DNA of 60,000 bases. It comes from Apostichopus japonicus. Taxonomy: Eukaryota; Echinodermata; Holothuroidea; Aspidochirotida; Stichopodidae. A model generated the notes under the pieces. It was not told the DNA's origin. It worked only from the letters and a program-made list of their open reading frames with translations, and ran no database searches. Positions 1 to 11,960 of this stretch are shown here, one piece after another; position 1 is the stretch's first letter, and every line of letters starts with the position of its first letter. The translations under genes were made by a program, and so were the position numbers. The stretch lies in assembly GCF_037975245.1 (NCBI RefSeq), contig NC_092565.1, forward strand, positions 11,280,499-11,340,498. Direction: 5' to 3'.

Positions 1-2243
1 CCGTAAAATTATGGCAAACTTGGTGATTCCCAGCAAAATGTTGCATATAAACTGAAGAGAAACAATAAGATTTTTTTCTTTTAGTGGTTTTATACATATA
101 TACTAGACCATAGCAGAATCAACTACCTAAATTAGTGTCAAAGTAATTTACTAAATATTGGTCTCCCCCATACAAGATTACTAATTTATGCAGGGACCAA
201 GAAAGGATTATCATCGTGAAACAATGCATACCAAGCCTGCCTCACACTAACTGTAAATCTAAGGTTTTAACTTTACTAACTACATGCATAGACTAGTCTC
301 CCATATATATATACACTGTATACATTCATTGTACACCACACAAGTTTGTTTCCTTTCCTTGTAATTACCAAATTGTTGGTGTCCTTATGAGGTGGCAAAC
401 AATGATAATAATTTGCATTATTAAGCTTATTAAGCTTAAGAATATATATGCCTGCCAGCACTAACTCCACTACTAGCAGTACTCAATTGAATCCACACGC
501 AGACAGAATTGGTTACATACAATTATTACATGCACATGTACATTACACACATCACAGGACATTTCTTGTGTCTGATACCAGTTACAGTTATACTAAAATT
601 TTTGTCTTACTTGGAGACCAGACAAAAGAAAATTATGAAAAATCAAGAGGTACCGAGGTTTAGTATGCACTAGATTCTAATGTATGTAGGGTTCGACACA
701 TTCGAGAATGTAACCTTAAAATATGAACACAGATGCTCAGCTGTACAAACTTACAATCGCCATTTAGTTAGAACATGAATAATATTCATCAATTGTCGTT
801 TAAATTCTAATCCAACACTTGGTTCAAAAATCTATAACAGAAATGATTCCTTAACTTATGAAATCTAAATCTATTTTTGTTGTCTACAGAACAGAATCGA
901 GAAAGCACACGGTTTAGATCCGGTCGTACTTACGTTCAAGAATCGCTGCAGAATGTAGTCATCTGCCATTGTTTACCTGAAGACCAGTCACGACAACTGC
1001 ATGACACTGAGCCGTGCAAAACATTTAACTACCAAAGATGTGCCACCGTACGTAGTACATACGTAAACACACACACAGACACCAGTAAACCTCAGAAAAG
1101 TGAGTATGAATGCATAAAGCTAGCAAGCTAGTCTCTGTGGTCTGTGACTGCATACGACTATCTCACTCTACCATACAAAACATATATTGATTATATTAAA
1201 AGAATAGGCTGTCAGCTGCTGTCTATTTGTCATAGAATCAGTCTAGGAAACACCCAACAAAGAATGGGGGGAAAAAATGCACTTTCACAACAAACAAAGT
1301 GTTTGATAAACATTGATAGTCCAATCAATTATGATCTCAGCTACATATTGAGATGACGGATCACAGGAGGGCGTGATTGGCCATGGCTTGAGGCAGAGAC
1401 TTTACAAAATTGGTATTTAATGGAAAGAGAGAAAACCACCAAAACATTTCCATGAGATGAGAATCAAGAGCAATTTGTGGTGTGTAGTTCAAAGCTTATA
1501 TCAAAATATGCATGAAATGGAAGTACTTGAGTATCTGTGGAACTGAAGGAGAGGATAGAGGAAGGGAATGGGGGGGTGGGGGATATATCAGTACACTGAA
1601 GAAAGGAATGCTCTCTGACTTAGGAATTAAAATTCATGATTGGGAAAAATCTGGAAAAAATCTAGAAACACTAATTTTCAAATCTTTAAACTTGAAAATA
1701 TAGAGAAGGATTGAGGAAGTGTGACTTTGTATTACAGGGAAAATATGCCAATAAAATGACATTTGATTGATAACGTGCATACACGTGAGGAAAAAGAAAA
1801 CACCAACACCAGGAGGTTTGTTGTGCTAACGTTTTTTGTGGAATTCTAACTTTTCTGATATGTTGCATAGACCTACTGTAGACCCTTGAGCATGGATGAA
1901 AGCAACCTTAAGTTAAGTTACAGTGTCTCGTAATACGAATACCCCCTTCCCCCCCCCCACCTTCCTGGCCCCATGCTCTCCACACCAAAAGGACATATAC
2001 TTAATGGTGCTAAGAAGCTTCCAACATATTGTCACTAGCCAATCTATAAATTTAGACTCACTATGATCAACTTATATGAATCCAAGTGAGAGTGAAAATT
2101 CCTGGCAACATTCACAATAAAAGAACAGGAATAATGACAAAAACACCCACAATGACAACATTAACACAAGAATGACACAATCGTGGCACCAGCTTGCATG
2201 GTTGCGTCCCCCACACCCTCCCCCGAGCCCGACGAGTACCTAC
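1..2243. other. non-coding, no gene recognised
   Basis: AT-rich sequence with only short open frames that have no family resemblance. There is a C-run near 1945-1959. If the exon at 2244-2486 is real, this stretch holds its downstream intron and possibly later exons that I could not identify. Confidence 0.5.
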
Positions 2244-2486
2244 CTTATCTAATCTGCCACTGTAAGGCATTATTTTGGATGGAAGCATTGGTTCGTCAAT
2301 ACGATACTTGAACTTCCTGATACTGGGTTCGTGGTCCATTGTCGTGTCCCTCTCGTACATGGCTTCATTCAGCAAGCTACCCGTGCTCCCCATCACACGC
2401 CTCCTATAGAAGGCGTGTGGAGGCTGTGGTATCTCCCGTCCTCTGTGAGGCATCATGAGAGTCACCACGTCGTCATCTGGAAAATA
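2244..2486 (-). CDS. internal exon of an unrecognised gene
   Basis: A single 243-nt exon of 81 codons, phase 0 at both ends. On the minus strand it is preceded by a pyrimidine-rich tract ending CTCTTGCAG and followed by the donor AAG|GTAGGT. It encodes a hydrophilic peptide beginning YFPDDDVVTLMMPHRGRE and ending MPYSGRLDK, with clustered Arg and acidic residues and no hydrophobic segment, so it is probably cytosolic. Base composition is richer in G+C than the flanks and the frame is open throughout. I do not recognise the family. Being symmetric in phase, the exon could be skipped without a frameshift. The call rests on strong splice signals at both edges and protein-like composition; neighbouring exons were not found, so the gene's extent is unknown. 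It shares a strand with the receptor gene at 44.6-57.2 kb but nothing links the two. Confidence 0.7.
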
Positions 2487-5400
2487 CTGCAAGAGAACGA
2501 TGAAACGACACAAGTAATAATTAATGATCAGCATTTCTAGTTTAAATTCTTTACATAAAATATTTACTGTCACAGTCAACTACCTAGTACTGTATGCTAC
2601 TATGCAGTACATGTCAAGGTCTTAGGTCTCTGCCTCCAGACTTATATTGATTGTGAGGAGCAACATGTACACAGTTACCATCTAATACCAGGGTTAGCTG
2701 TTCAGCAGGATGCTGAAGTACTTACCAAATACAAAAGATTCAAAACCCGTGACGAATATGGACAATGTTAAAATGTTGAACCATTGATAGAAATTAAATA
2801 TCAGATGCTGCAACAACTCGTCAGGCCTACAGCTTAGAGGAATGAATCGATACACAGTAACGCAGCATAAAAGCTACAGGACCGACATCTGCAGAACGCT
2901 ATATACCAGTAAATTATTCGGGCGGATAATTATTCTTCAGTTTCTGTAAAAAACATATGACCTTCATAAAGAGAAGAAGTACCACTTAGCAAAACAGATC
3001 TTTAGTGATAAAAAAAAAAAAAAATATTGAAAACCAAAAGAAAAAAAATCCAGTCACAAGTCAGGACACGGGCGCGACATGGTGAAGATTTCAGTTATAA
3101 CAATACCAGTTATAACAATACCAAATCATATTGTGTATGGTATTGGTGACTACTGAAGTACCAAACTGATGGTCTGTCTGTGGTTTGTGACCTAAAACAG
3201 ATAGGTCATCCCTAATCCATTTAATCCCTTTTACTCCTTTATGAAGGCGGTACTCCCTTAGATGCTTTGCAATATGTAGTGAAATGGGAAGACCGTAATG
3301 GATTACACTGGTGATTACTTAACTTAACAAACGAATATAAAGGAGGTACTTTTCCCTCATCAACTGAATAAATCTCCTTTTTTTTTTTTTCTTTTTTCTA
3401 ATTCCTAGTCGTTTAATTTGTATAGCATGTTTAATCCATTAACAATTGGAAAAAGTGGGTATTGGGGTTAATATCAAGGTCTCCCAGATATCAATCTGGT
3501 GGAAAAGGTGAAAAAAGGTGAGTCTATGAAAGTGAAGCTTGAAAAAGTAACTTGGCAGGAAGAACAAACAGAGGACACAAAATGACAGCAAATTTGATTT
3601 GAAAGGTTAATAATGTTGGCTCCGAGACATCTTTCTTTTTACAAAAGGAATAAAATGAGAGAGTTATACATTTCCCCCCCCCCCCCCCCAGTATTTAAAG
3701 TGGAGGAGGAACTGGATAGCAGTGATGGACACATATGGGTAAACAGAGGACGCAAATGGATTGCCAATTTATTTAAGCTCTACAAGCAGTGAACCTTATA
3801 TATTGTAAAAAAAATTATTTTAAAAATATCAAAATAAGTCCTGTATATTTATAATGCAACTACTGTACAGACTACAGTCATAGCTATATTTTAAAGTAGG
3901 TCCATTTATTCCATTCACCCATTGTGATATTAAATATGGAAATTGTGCCAAGGGATCTATTAAACATGAACTTAATAAGAAACATCTAATTCCTAAATAT
4001 TAACCACATCACACATCTCACAGTCATCAATCTCCTTCTGTCAGTGTACAAGATCAGCGGCACAAAGATAACTGCCACAAGTATACTATATGTTGTTACA
4101 TCAGTATCCACGAAAAACCGCTGTTGCAGTAGTTAGTACACTAAGTGTACAAAATAGAGGGAACAAAATAGCTTCTTAAAGTGATAAACACAATCGCCTT
4201 CACAGATTGGTACCTGTGTACTCTGTCAGTCAACATACTGGTATACATATTACAATGACAGAGGTGCATACTTACAGTACAGTGATGAATGTAAAAGTAA
4301 AATTTTCACAAGATCTGGACCGACAGGTCTTCTTAATGATCTCTCCTTCATAGCCACAATGGAGGCATAATTCCAAGACAATGTCAAGCCAGAAGACAGG
4401 ACCCTCCTCTACCAAAACCACCAATGTTGACAATAACAAGCTTACACTTTACCTTGTGAAGAAACCTTAGATGCAAGTGTAGTCCTTAATGTGATAAAAG
4501 CTTCCTTACATGTGCATATATATACTGGAGGAAAGGAATGAAATCCTAGTAAACCCAAAATGGGAATCGGGAGTTAACCCCTGCTGCTGTGGAGTGTGGC
4601 TTCCATTAATACCAGTGGTATGCCCAACCTGTAGGTTAGCAACTCCAAATCCTTGAGGTTATGCTTGGGTCATTAACAAAGCTCTCGCTGTAAAGCTTAT
4701 AACACTTTAGGGTTGCAAACCTCTGTGGCCTTCAAAATCATATGTAGAGATCTCTCTAGCATACCAATGAAAGGTACACAGAGGGGTAGAAAACCTTTTC
4801 ACAAGAGCAGCGAAAAAAGGCGGGAAATCCTCCTCTGTCCCTATAGGCTGTCTGCATTTGTTTGGGTGTGAGGTTGCATAATATACAAGGTAAACTCAGA
4901 CTGTAACAACCACTTGTCATCTTATGTGTTGAGAATATTTTGGATAAACTGCCCAAGATTACTCAAGGAATGATTTATCCAGTACTAGAAGCCCATCAAA
5001 AATTTGCTATGCAAATTGTTTCACAAGTGGGAAGATGTAATGCAGCAGTTTTCGTACATCTAGGAAACATCTAGTCCTTAATATCCTTATCAGACAAACT
5101 TCAGAGCTTTCAATAACTGCTAAACAAAATTTCAATACTTAATTTTTCCCTGTTATTGCATAACAAGTATTCTGGTGTCAATTTGCTGCATCATTCCAGA
5201 TAACTGATTAAATGCACACATTGCCTTTTTACTTCAATAACCACCCACAAGATAATATTAAGTTTGTCCAAATGGAATACCAAAGGTTTAGGTTAGAAGC
5301 GTCTACACTACAACACCACATGGTGCAGATCTGGGACGCACACCATTTCGTGTATGAGCAATCCGACGTTTAGGACATATCATAACTGCATATTTATAGC

Positions 5401-5839
5401 CCAAGCAAATAATTTATACAGACTTCAAAACATAATTAGTATTGGTGTTAATATTACAATCAAGACAAGTGCTGACTGTTCTTCTTACATGCTGCCGATG
5501 CTGGGAAAAAGTTTGTTGAAAATACTGTACGGTAGAAATCTTTCTTGGTTTGAAAAGTACGATTGCATTACGAGAATCTATATAAGCTCAAGGTACAAAT
5601 TTATTCCACTCCTTTGAATCCATCAGTCAAACACATAACACAATATTATCACTTTTACTAATTCAATTTGGAATCATTTTCCACATCTTGTTATCTGTAC
5701 TGACCTTTGACCTTATGAATTCCCTTCCCTATATCTACAGTTGATACTGTCACATAAATGTTTTTCTCTCGGGGTGTCTAAAATCCACCATGAATACAAC
5801 TTACTGTAAAAGCCGTTGCGATTGTTCGTCATGAAATAT
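2487..5839. other. non-coding, no gene recognised
   Basis: AT-rich sequence, probably the intron upstream of the 2244-2486 exon. It contains a poly-A tract near 3011, a T-rich tract near 3377 and a C-run near 3674-3689. No exon with convincing edges was seen. Confidence 0.4.
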
Positions 5840-5841
5840 TA

Positions 5842-6045
5842 TTAAGTATCATTGTTATTGTTATTATTACTGGAGGGAGCAGCTCTTTGGCTGGGTTTAC
5901 ATAATGGATCAGACCCCGCTGCCCTGCACACAGTGTTCAACATTAAATCAAGTTCACTTGATTTCGAACCTCTGCGCATTAGACCCTGTGCTCTGGTATC
6001 AGATACCAAGCTCGCGATTATCACCAAACAGGAAGTTGAGGTTTT
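5842..6045 (-). repeat. possible tRNA-derived SINE
   Basis: Read on the minus strand, a segment with AGAGCACAGGGTCTAATG followed by GCAGAGGTTCGAAATC resembles the anticodon arm and box B of a tRNA. The body runs about 130 nt and ends in a TAATAATAACAATAACAAT-type simple tail. The box A match is weak. A perfect short palindrome (AAATCAAGT / ACTTGATTT) follows box B. The overlapping open frames on both strands are by-products. It could instead be part of another repeat type. Confidence 0.4.
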
Positions 6046-6070
6046 ATCCACTAGCAGAAAAATGGACTAA

Positions 6071-8593
6071 ACCAGAAGCTGTGTGATGTGCAGTGACTAC
6101 TACTATCTGACGATTGTGTAAAATTACAAGCATACCCCCCAAAAATAACGGGTCAACTGAGGGAGGGGAGTGGGGGGTGCAGCACAAGAATGTCACCAGT
6201 TGATATAGGCAAGGTAGACTGAGCTATGCATATGTATGAGAAACATGTAAGTGAGTGCAGTAAATCAAAGCACCAAGGAAAAGATGAACGCAGATCCAAC
6301 ATCAACCCTTAGCTGCATCTATTTTACAAATTTTTATAGACTACCACAGGGTTCAACAACGTGCTCAGGGTCTTAACTAGTAAACAAGAGTTTTGATGTC
6401 ATCTTGTAAGGTTATGTATGCAATCAATGAAAAAGGAAATAGGAAATAAGTCCCTGGTTACAGTCAACTTTCAAATTTCTTGATAAGGATGAGTGGGCTT
6501 TTAGATCAATAATTGAAAGCTTATTTCTCTCAAAATCCTTTCAATATGGTAGTGGTTATGATGAGCTTGGTGAGAATTCCTGACAGTGAGTTTTGTTACA
6601 TAGGTTCAGTTTTGTGTTTGTACTTACCAGAAGACAGTAACTGACTTTCTTTTTATGTTACTGGGCATACACGAATGTGTGGCTGATGTTTTATACAGTT
6701 ATATAAATCATGTTTTGTTTTGTTTGCACAACCTATTTAATGCTGGCAGCTTTAAAAATGTAAAATAATTTAGCGGGATAGCCTAGCAGATAACTGCCAT
6801 AAATTTATGAATTCAACCTTTACCCATCATGTGAGGATGGGTACCTCTACAGACTTCTTGCAGTTCATCCAAGCTTTTCCTTTTCCAGTTAAAACATGTG
6901 TGCAGGGTTTTCATACTTTTGAGGAGATAAAATACAAGTTATGAAGTTTATCCTATACTACTTTTTAAGTTATCATGTTTACAAACAGGTGTCACATCTA
7001 TTCACATAACACACCCACACCATCACATAAATTTCTTTCCTTTTAATTATCTGATCTCTGAATATAAAGCTCAAAGGTAGGCCTCCTATAATATTTGTCC
7101 TTCATTCTGCATGACAAAAGGTTTTGGGCAACTAAAGGTCACACAGAAGGTCAAATACAGAAGATATTTATCAATAATTCAATCATAGAGAGATTTGAAC
7201 TGTAAGGTAATACTCCTCAAATTTTCCATCTGTAACCTACTGTAAGGTATTTTGATTTTCCTCTGGGGATCTCGTTGGGACCTTGTATTCTGCTTGGGAC
7301 AGTATTGACAATGTTGGTCCTTTTCACCGGCTACTATTCTGTCTGGTCTTCAACAACACCTGTAGATATTTCTCTGTTTCATTATTAAGATATGTCCACT
7401 GGAGTTCATTGAAGGAACGAAGCAAATCAACACCCAACCATCACCTAACAGTTTATTGCGTAAGGGGGTTCTCAATTTTCTATCAGGGTCAGGGAAAAGT
7501 ACCGACAGCATTGAAGAAACTACAATGAGTGGAAGATGGTGGGCTATATTGGTTTATTTTTTTTTGCGGACTGGATAGAAGTCTCTCACAGGCCGCCTAT
7601 TTAAAACCTCTGTAGAATATCACATCTTATGTAACAAAAGATTCTTTGCCCTTTCCCTCCAAAAATAAACCAGAAAGCCAGTTGGCTTTGTGATTCCTTG
7701 CCATACAATTTCCTCAAATTCCACATAAACTATGATCTGACTAATGTAGAGCAAGTGAGTTAAATTTGTCCAAGATTAAGTGAGAACCAGAAAAGATCAG
7801 AGATTTCCAGCTCTCATGTGTAACACTCACTTGTTGGCATCAACCATTTAATTCACTGGTAAGGATTTTACAGTATAGTATGTTTTTATTCTAAACTGTT
7901 TCAATATCCAGAAAGAACAGTCTTCCTTTGTGAAATACAGACACATAGTTAGATGTATAAATAAAAGGACATTTTCTTTTACCAATTTTGAGCTAGCAAA
8001 TCAGCTCAACCACCAACCATCCATTGACTTATTGTTACTAATTATGAGAGAATTTGACATTATACACTGTGAAATATTTTCACAACCTACTGCCAAAGTC
8101 ATCTAGTATAATCACAGAGAAAATGGCCATTTTTTAGATCATTTGAGATAACCTGTTGATCTCTTCAGCCAATTTTTGCACCACCTGAGCTAACCTGTTG
8201 ATCCCTTGAAGCTCAGAGGGTGAAGAACGATAAGGGCCTGCTTGAATATGTTTCAAGCAAGACTATCCACTCTTTGAAGCCGATTTTATTTCCTGGATGA
8301 TTTTCGAGTGTCATGGTCGAGTGTAGGACAGATAAGAGATGGAGGAAGTAAGCAAATTGTAAATTTGTTACTTTTAGAATCGAACGTAATCATCCATAAC
8401 TCACTCATTAATTTACATTCAGTGAAAAACTTAAAGAGGATCAGCTCTCAGTTTCATCTCTTGAAATATTGATGTCAGCAACTATTGGTAGGTTTGGTTA
8501 ATTTTTTAAGTTATCTTGATTTGGTACAAACAGCTGCCCTAACGTATCGAAAGCTGTTCGAAATGTGTCCATGAGCATCAACACACACCAACC
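6071..8593. other. non-coding, no gene recognised
   Basis: AT-rich sequence with a few short simple runs, such as the T-run near 7556. A short near-repeat of AACCTGTTGATC occurs at about 8150 and 8192. No exon or element was supported. Confidence 0.4.
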
Positions 8594-8897
8594 TGACACT
8601 ATGAAGTGAGTATGAACGTAAAGTTCAAGTGCGGTGAATTTAAGTGGCAAACTAATAAGCCTTGCCTAATCTGACCAATCCCGTCTCCCATTCTGAAACA
8701 GTTGTACACAGCAGTCAGTATCATAAAATGTATTTTAGTCACTTCAAAGTGACACTATGAAGTGAGTATGAACTTAAAGTTCAAGTGCGGTGAATTTAAG
8801 TGGCAAACTAAGAAGCCTTCCCTAATCTGACCAATCCAGCCTCCCATTCTGAAACAGTTGTACACAGCAATCAGTATCCTAAAATGTATTTAAGTCA
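8594..8897. repeat. 157-bp tandem duplication
   Basis: Two adjacent copies start with GACACTATGAAGTGAGTATG at 8594 and 8751. They differ at only a few positions over about 150 bp, so the duplication is fairly recent. No coding content. Confidence 0.85.
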
Positions 8898-10145
8898 ATC
8901 ACAATTGGCTGATATTCCTACCGCAAGAATCACCAGATTGACCAAAATCCTGAGGTTAGCATCTGGGATGGAATGTAAACAGACTTTTTCTCCGAATTGT
9001 AATCAAAGACTACCAGTGACTAATATATTACCTCTTCTTGAAGCCCAAAATGTGTTTATCATTAACTGTGGAACGAAAAAACTAAGTTAATGATGAGGTT
9101 TCGAGCCTCTCCTTGCCAACAGATTAATATTTTATCACCATGCCATTACATTCTGCATAATATGCTTTCTATCTATGTTAATTGATAATTTAGGGATCTT
9201 TATTATTCAGAATTCCAAATAAAGTGCTGCTTAGTTGCTGATATTGGTGAATGGGATAATAGCTTTACACAGTGTGTGCAGACTTCTGTAGCAACGATAC
9301 TTCAACTGTTCCAAACTTTTAAGGACTTTTTCTGGTTGTCCCTCGACACCACACCCATCTTTTTCATTGTCTGAACAGTACGTCTGGTTGCCGGAAAAAA
9401 TATATCAAAAATAACAATGACCAATACGTACACTGTAGGACAGACCCATATGTGGGTTTGGTGAATAGAGTATCAGCTTTGGGAGTGATACCAATTTATC
9501 ATTTAAACCCACAGTACTTGAGAATACTACAGTTATAATGCAATCTGAATATATAGCAACAACAACAACCACATCCACAGCTGATTTTGACCATTCTTAC
9601 AGAAACTTTGGTCGTCTTGGACAACTGGATAACCATTACATGTTTGGCATGATTTGTATGGAAATTGTGCAGAGAATCTGACATTCAAGGACATCTGCTC
9701 ATTTTTCAACCATGTGTTTACTGAGATGGTGGTGGGCTTCAAACACTTGCCAAGGAAAAATACATGTAATACTCTGTAATTCAGGAGAAAAGCCTAGTGT
9801 ACTACAGCAGTACAGCACTTAGCAACCAGCCAAATCCTAGAGTTTTACTCCACTGTATTTCCAACATGTATATATATATCCACCTTATCTTCAACCTCCA
9901 TTCCAATTTTCTGGTCACACAAAAAAAGGAACAAGTGTGAACACGCTTGACCAGATGTGCAACATGTCAATTAAAAATAACACAATGTGATGGGGGCCCC
10001 CATATCTTAATTCACACCTTTACAATAAAGAACTGTGTACTACAGTAGCTGTTTACGAATAGATCTGTGCCGTAGGCTACGACTGCTATGCTCGTTTGTT
10101 CTAGATTTCAATATAATGTTGTTGTTCAAAGATTCATCCCACTGG
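8898..10145. other. non-coding flank of the DIRS insertion
   Basis: Ordinary AT-rich sequence up to the left junction of the DIRS element. A minus-strand open frame at 9533-9742 contains a Cys-bearing stretch but lacks convincing splice sites, so I do not call an exon. Confidence 0.4.
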
Positions 10146-10308
10146 TATTCCAAAACTTACTGGTTTGGATATTTACGAGTGACGAGCTTACCTGTCTCCT
10201 CACAACCTTAGCACCTCATTCTACCGTGCCTATAAAGTCCTGGTAAATAAATAACACTGTGCGCCCTCTATGACCGGACCCCCCTTCCGGTCCCTCCTCC
10301 TTTCTCAT
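10146..10308. repeat. DIRS left inverted terminal repeat
   Basis: Positions 10146-10185 are specific to this end. Positions 10186-10303 are an exact inverted copy of 16499-16616, and one mismatch follows before 10308. The boundary base triplet is TAT at 10146-10148. Read outward (minus strand) it contains ACAG|GTAAG, a consensus 5' splice site. Confidence 0.93.
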
Positions 10309-10780
10309 GAGACCATTCCTAAAGAGTGGCCTCACGGACACGGGAGTGGGGGTGGCAAGGTCTGGCCACCCCCAACGACCCCCGTCGAGTTAACTTCCCA
10401 AAGTGAACCCCTAACAAAAAATTCACTGACGCCTTCTTAGCAGGGGGGAGTGTAACCCTCCCCGGCGCAGCGGGAAGGGGGGACACTCTCCTGAACCCTG
10501 CAGGCGGAACTACCCCTTACACTAACAAGGAGCCTAAAGATTTACGGTCCGCCACTTGTTACCCTTAGATCAACTTAGGTGAGAACGTAAGTGGAAGACT
10601 ATGTACGCAAAGGCATACGGAAACACATAAGTACACTCACCGATAGACATAGTCGATGGCTCTCTGGTGGATGGTGGTTCTGTCTATCTGGTGTGAGGCT
10701 CGGAGTCATGAGTCAAGTCGAGCGACCGCTCCTCCGTCCGGCTGTGTCCCACCACCCTCTCGGGGGAGGGAGGCGGGAAT

Positions 10781-10879
10781 GGAGACAGGTAAGCTCGTCA
10801 CTCGTAAATATCCAAACCAGTAAGTTTTGGAATATTTACTTCGCTCCTCGCTTACCTGTCTCCTCACAACCTTAGCACC
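10781..10879. repeat. DIRS internal complementary region
   Basis: Positions 10781-10834 are the exact reverse complement of the left end 10146-10199 (54 of 54). Positions 10832-10879 are the exact reverse complement of the right end 16587-16634 (48 of 48). The two arms overlap by the triplet ATA at 10832-10834, matching the TAT at both genomic junctions. This is the classic DIRS-1 arrangement, in which the ICR templates the circle junction. The stop codon of the recombinase ORF (10872-10874) lies inside it. Confidence 0.94.
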
Positions 10880-11960
10880 GAGTGGCACTGCCCGATGGTG
10901 GGAGGCCCGAGGGGTGGGACCTGTTACCCACCGGACCTCGCATCACCGCGCTACCAAATGCCGCTTCGGCGTGTAAAGTGTCGGTCAAGTAGCAGGCGAC
11001 GAACGTAGTTGGAGTTTTCCACGCTGCTGCTTTGAGTATGTCCTCTACCGGGATGCCGGCGAATAGGGCTGTAGAGGCCGCGACCCCTCTGACGTCGTGA
11101 GCCCTTGGTCGGGAGGTCCCCGATGTGAACGGGCGTATGATCTCTACTAGCCACCTGGATAGAGTGTCTTTGGAGGCCGCTGCGTAGGGTGGTCGTGGTA
11201 TGATGAAGAGAGAAGTTGATTGTCTTAACTTCTCTGTCTTGTTCAGGTACCACTTCAGTGCCCTGACTGGACACCATCGTTTGTCCTCGGCTACTGATGA
11301 CATGGTCTTAATTTCCGGGATGAAAATGTCTCCTGGCAAGAAGGTCAAGGTCTGGTTCTTTGCAATAAATGACGGGTCTGGAACCATCCTCACCCCGTGG
11401 CCCTCAAATCTGATGTGATTCTGCTTGGTGGATAGGGCGTGGAGGCAACTCCTCCTTCTTGCTGACGCAACTGCGACGAGGAAGAGTGTCTTTTTTGTGA
11501 GGGCAGCCAGGGAGGCGTTAGCCATTGGTTCGTATGGTGGTCCTGCCAGGGCATGTAACACTGCTGAGAGTCCCCAGGAGGGGGCCAGCCGTCTGATCTG
11601 TGGGCGAAGATTCGCCATGCCTTTGATGAGTTGTGCAATGTACGGGTTATTGCTCAGTGTGGAGCCATCTGGGAAGCCCTGGTGGATGGCAGCGATGGCC
11701 GACCTGTAATTCCTGATAGTGGAGACTTGTTTCCCTTCTCCGAAGAGTGAGAGGAGGAACTCGGCTATCTGTGTCACAGAGGCAGCAGGCAGCAGTATCT
11801 GTCTCGGTCGGCACCATTGGTCGAACTTCCGCAGACGGGAATCGTAAGTCGCTGCGGTCGTTCCCCTTCTAGCGTCGGCTGCCATCGCGGCAGCTGCTTC
11901 TGAAAAGCCTCTCTGTCGTAGGGAAGACCGGACAGCCTCCAGGCAACTAATTGTAACCCC
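10872..11960 (-). CDS. DIRS tyrosine recombinase (integrase)
   Basis: The conserved part is about 362 residues, starting near GVTISCLEAVRSS and ending in TAA at 10872. Numbered from that Gly, a SAM-like core-binding region lies at about 35-120 and the catalytic domain at about 140-330. The first catalytic Arg is in the SARRRSCLHALS motif (about 168-170), followed by HDVR (H288, R291), a Trp at 314 in the second-His position, and the nucleophile Tyr324 in FVACYL. All expected residues are visible. The enzyme would recombine the circular DNA copy with a target. The true start is uncertain: the frame stays open upstream to an ATG at 13772, overlapping almost all of the RT ORF, and its first 187 nt here still overlap the RT ORF end. 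Overlap of YR and RT frames is known for DIRS-1. Confidence 0.9.
   Translation of the reverse strand, partial: GVTISCLEAVRSSLRQRGFSEAAAAMAADARRGTTAATYDSRLRKFDQWCRPRQILLPAASVTQIAEFLLSLFGEGKQVSTIRNYRSAIAAIHQGFPDGSTLSNNPYIAQLIKGMANLRPQIRRLAPSWGLSAVLHALAGPPYEPMANASLAALTKKTLFLVAVASARRRSCLHALSTKQNHIRFEGHGVRMVPDPSFIAKNQTLTFLPGDIFIPEIKTMSSVAEDKRWCPVRALKWYLNKTEKLRQSTSLFIIPRPPYAAASKDTLSRWLVEIIRPFTSGTSRPRAHDVRGVAASTALFAGIPVEDILKAAAWKTPTTFVACYLTDTLHAEAAFGSAVMRGPVGNRSHPSGLPPSGSATRC

Noticed and set aside
877-1131. Plus-strand 84-codon frame preceded by an acceptor-like TTGTCTACAG
   Set aside because: No convincing donor, no recognised family and no neighbouring exons; left uncalled.
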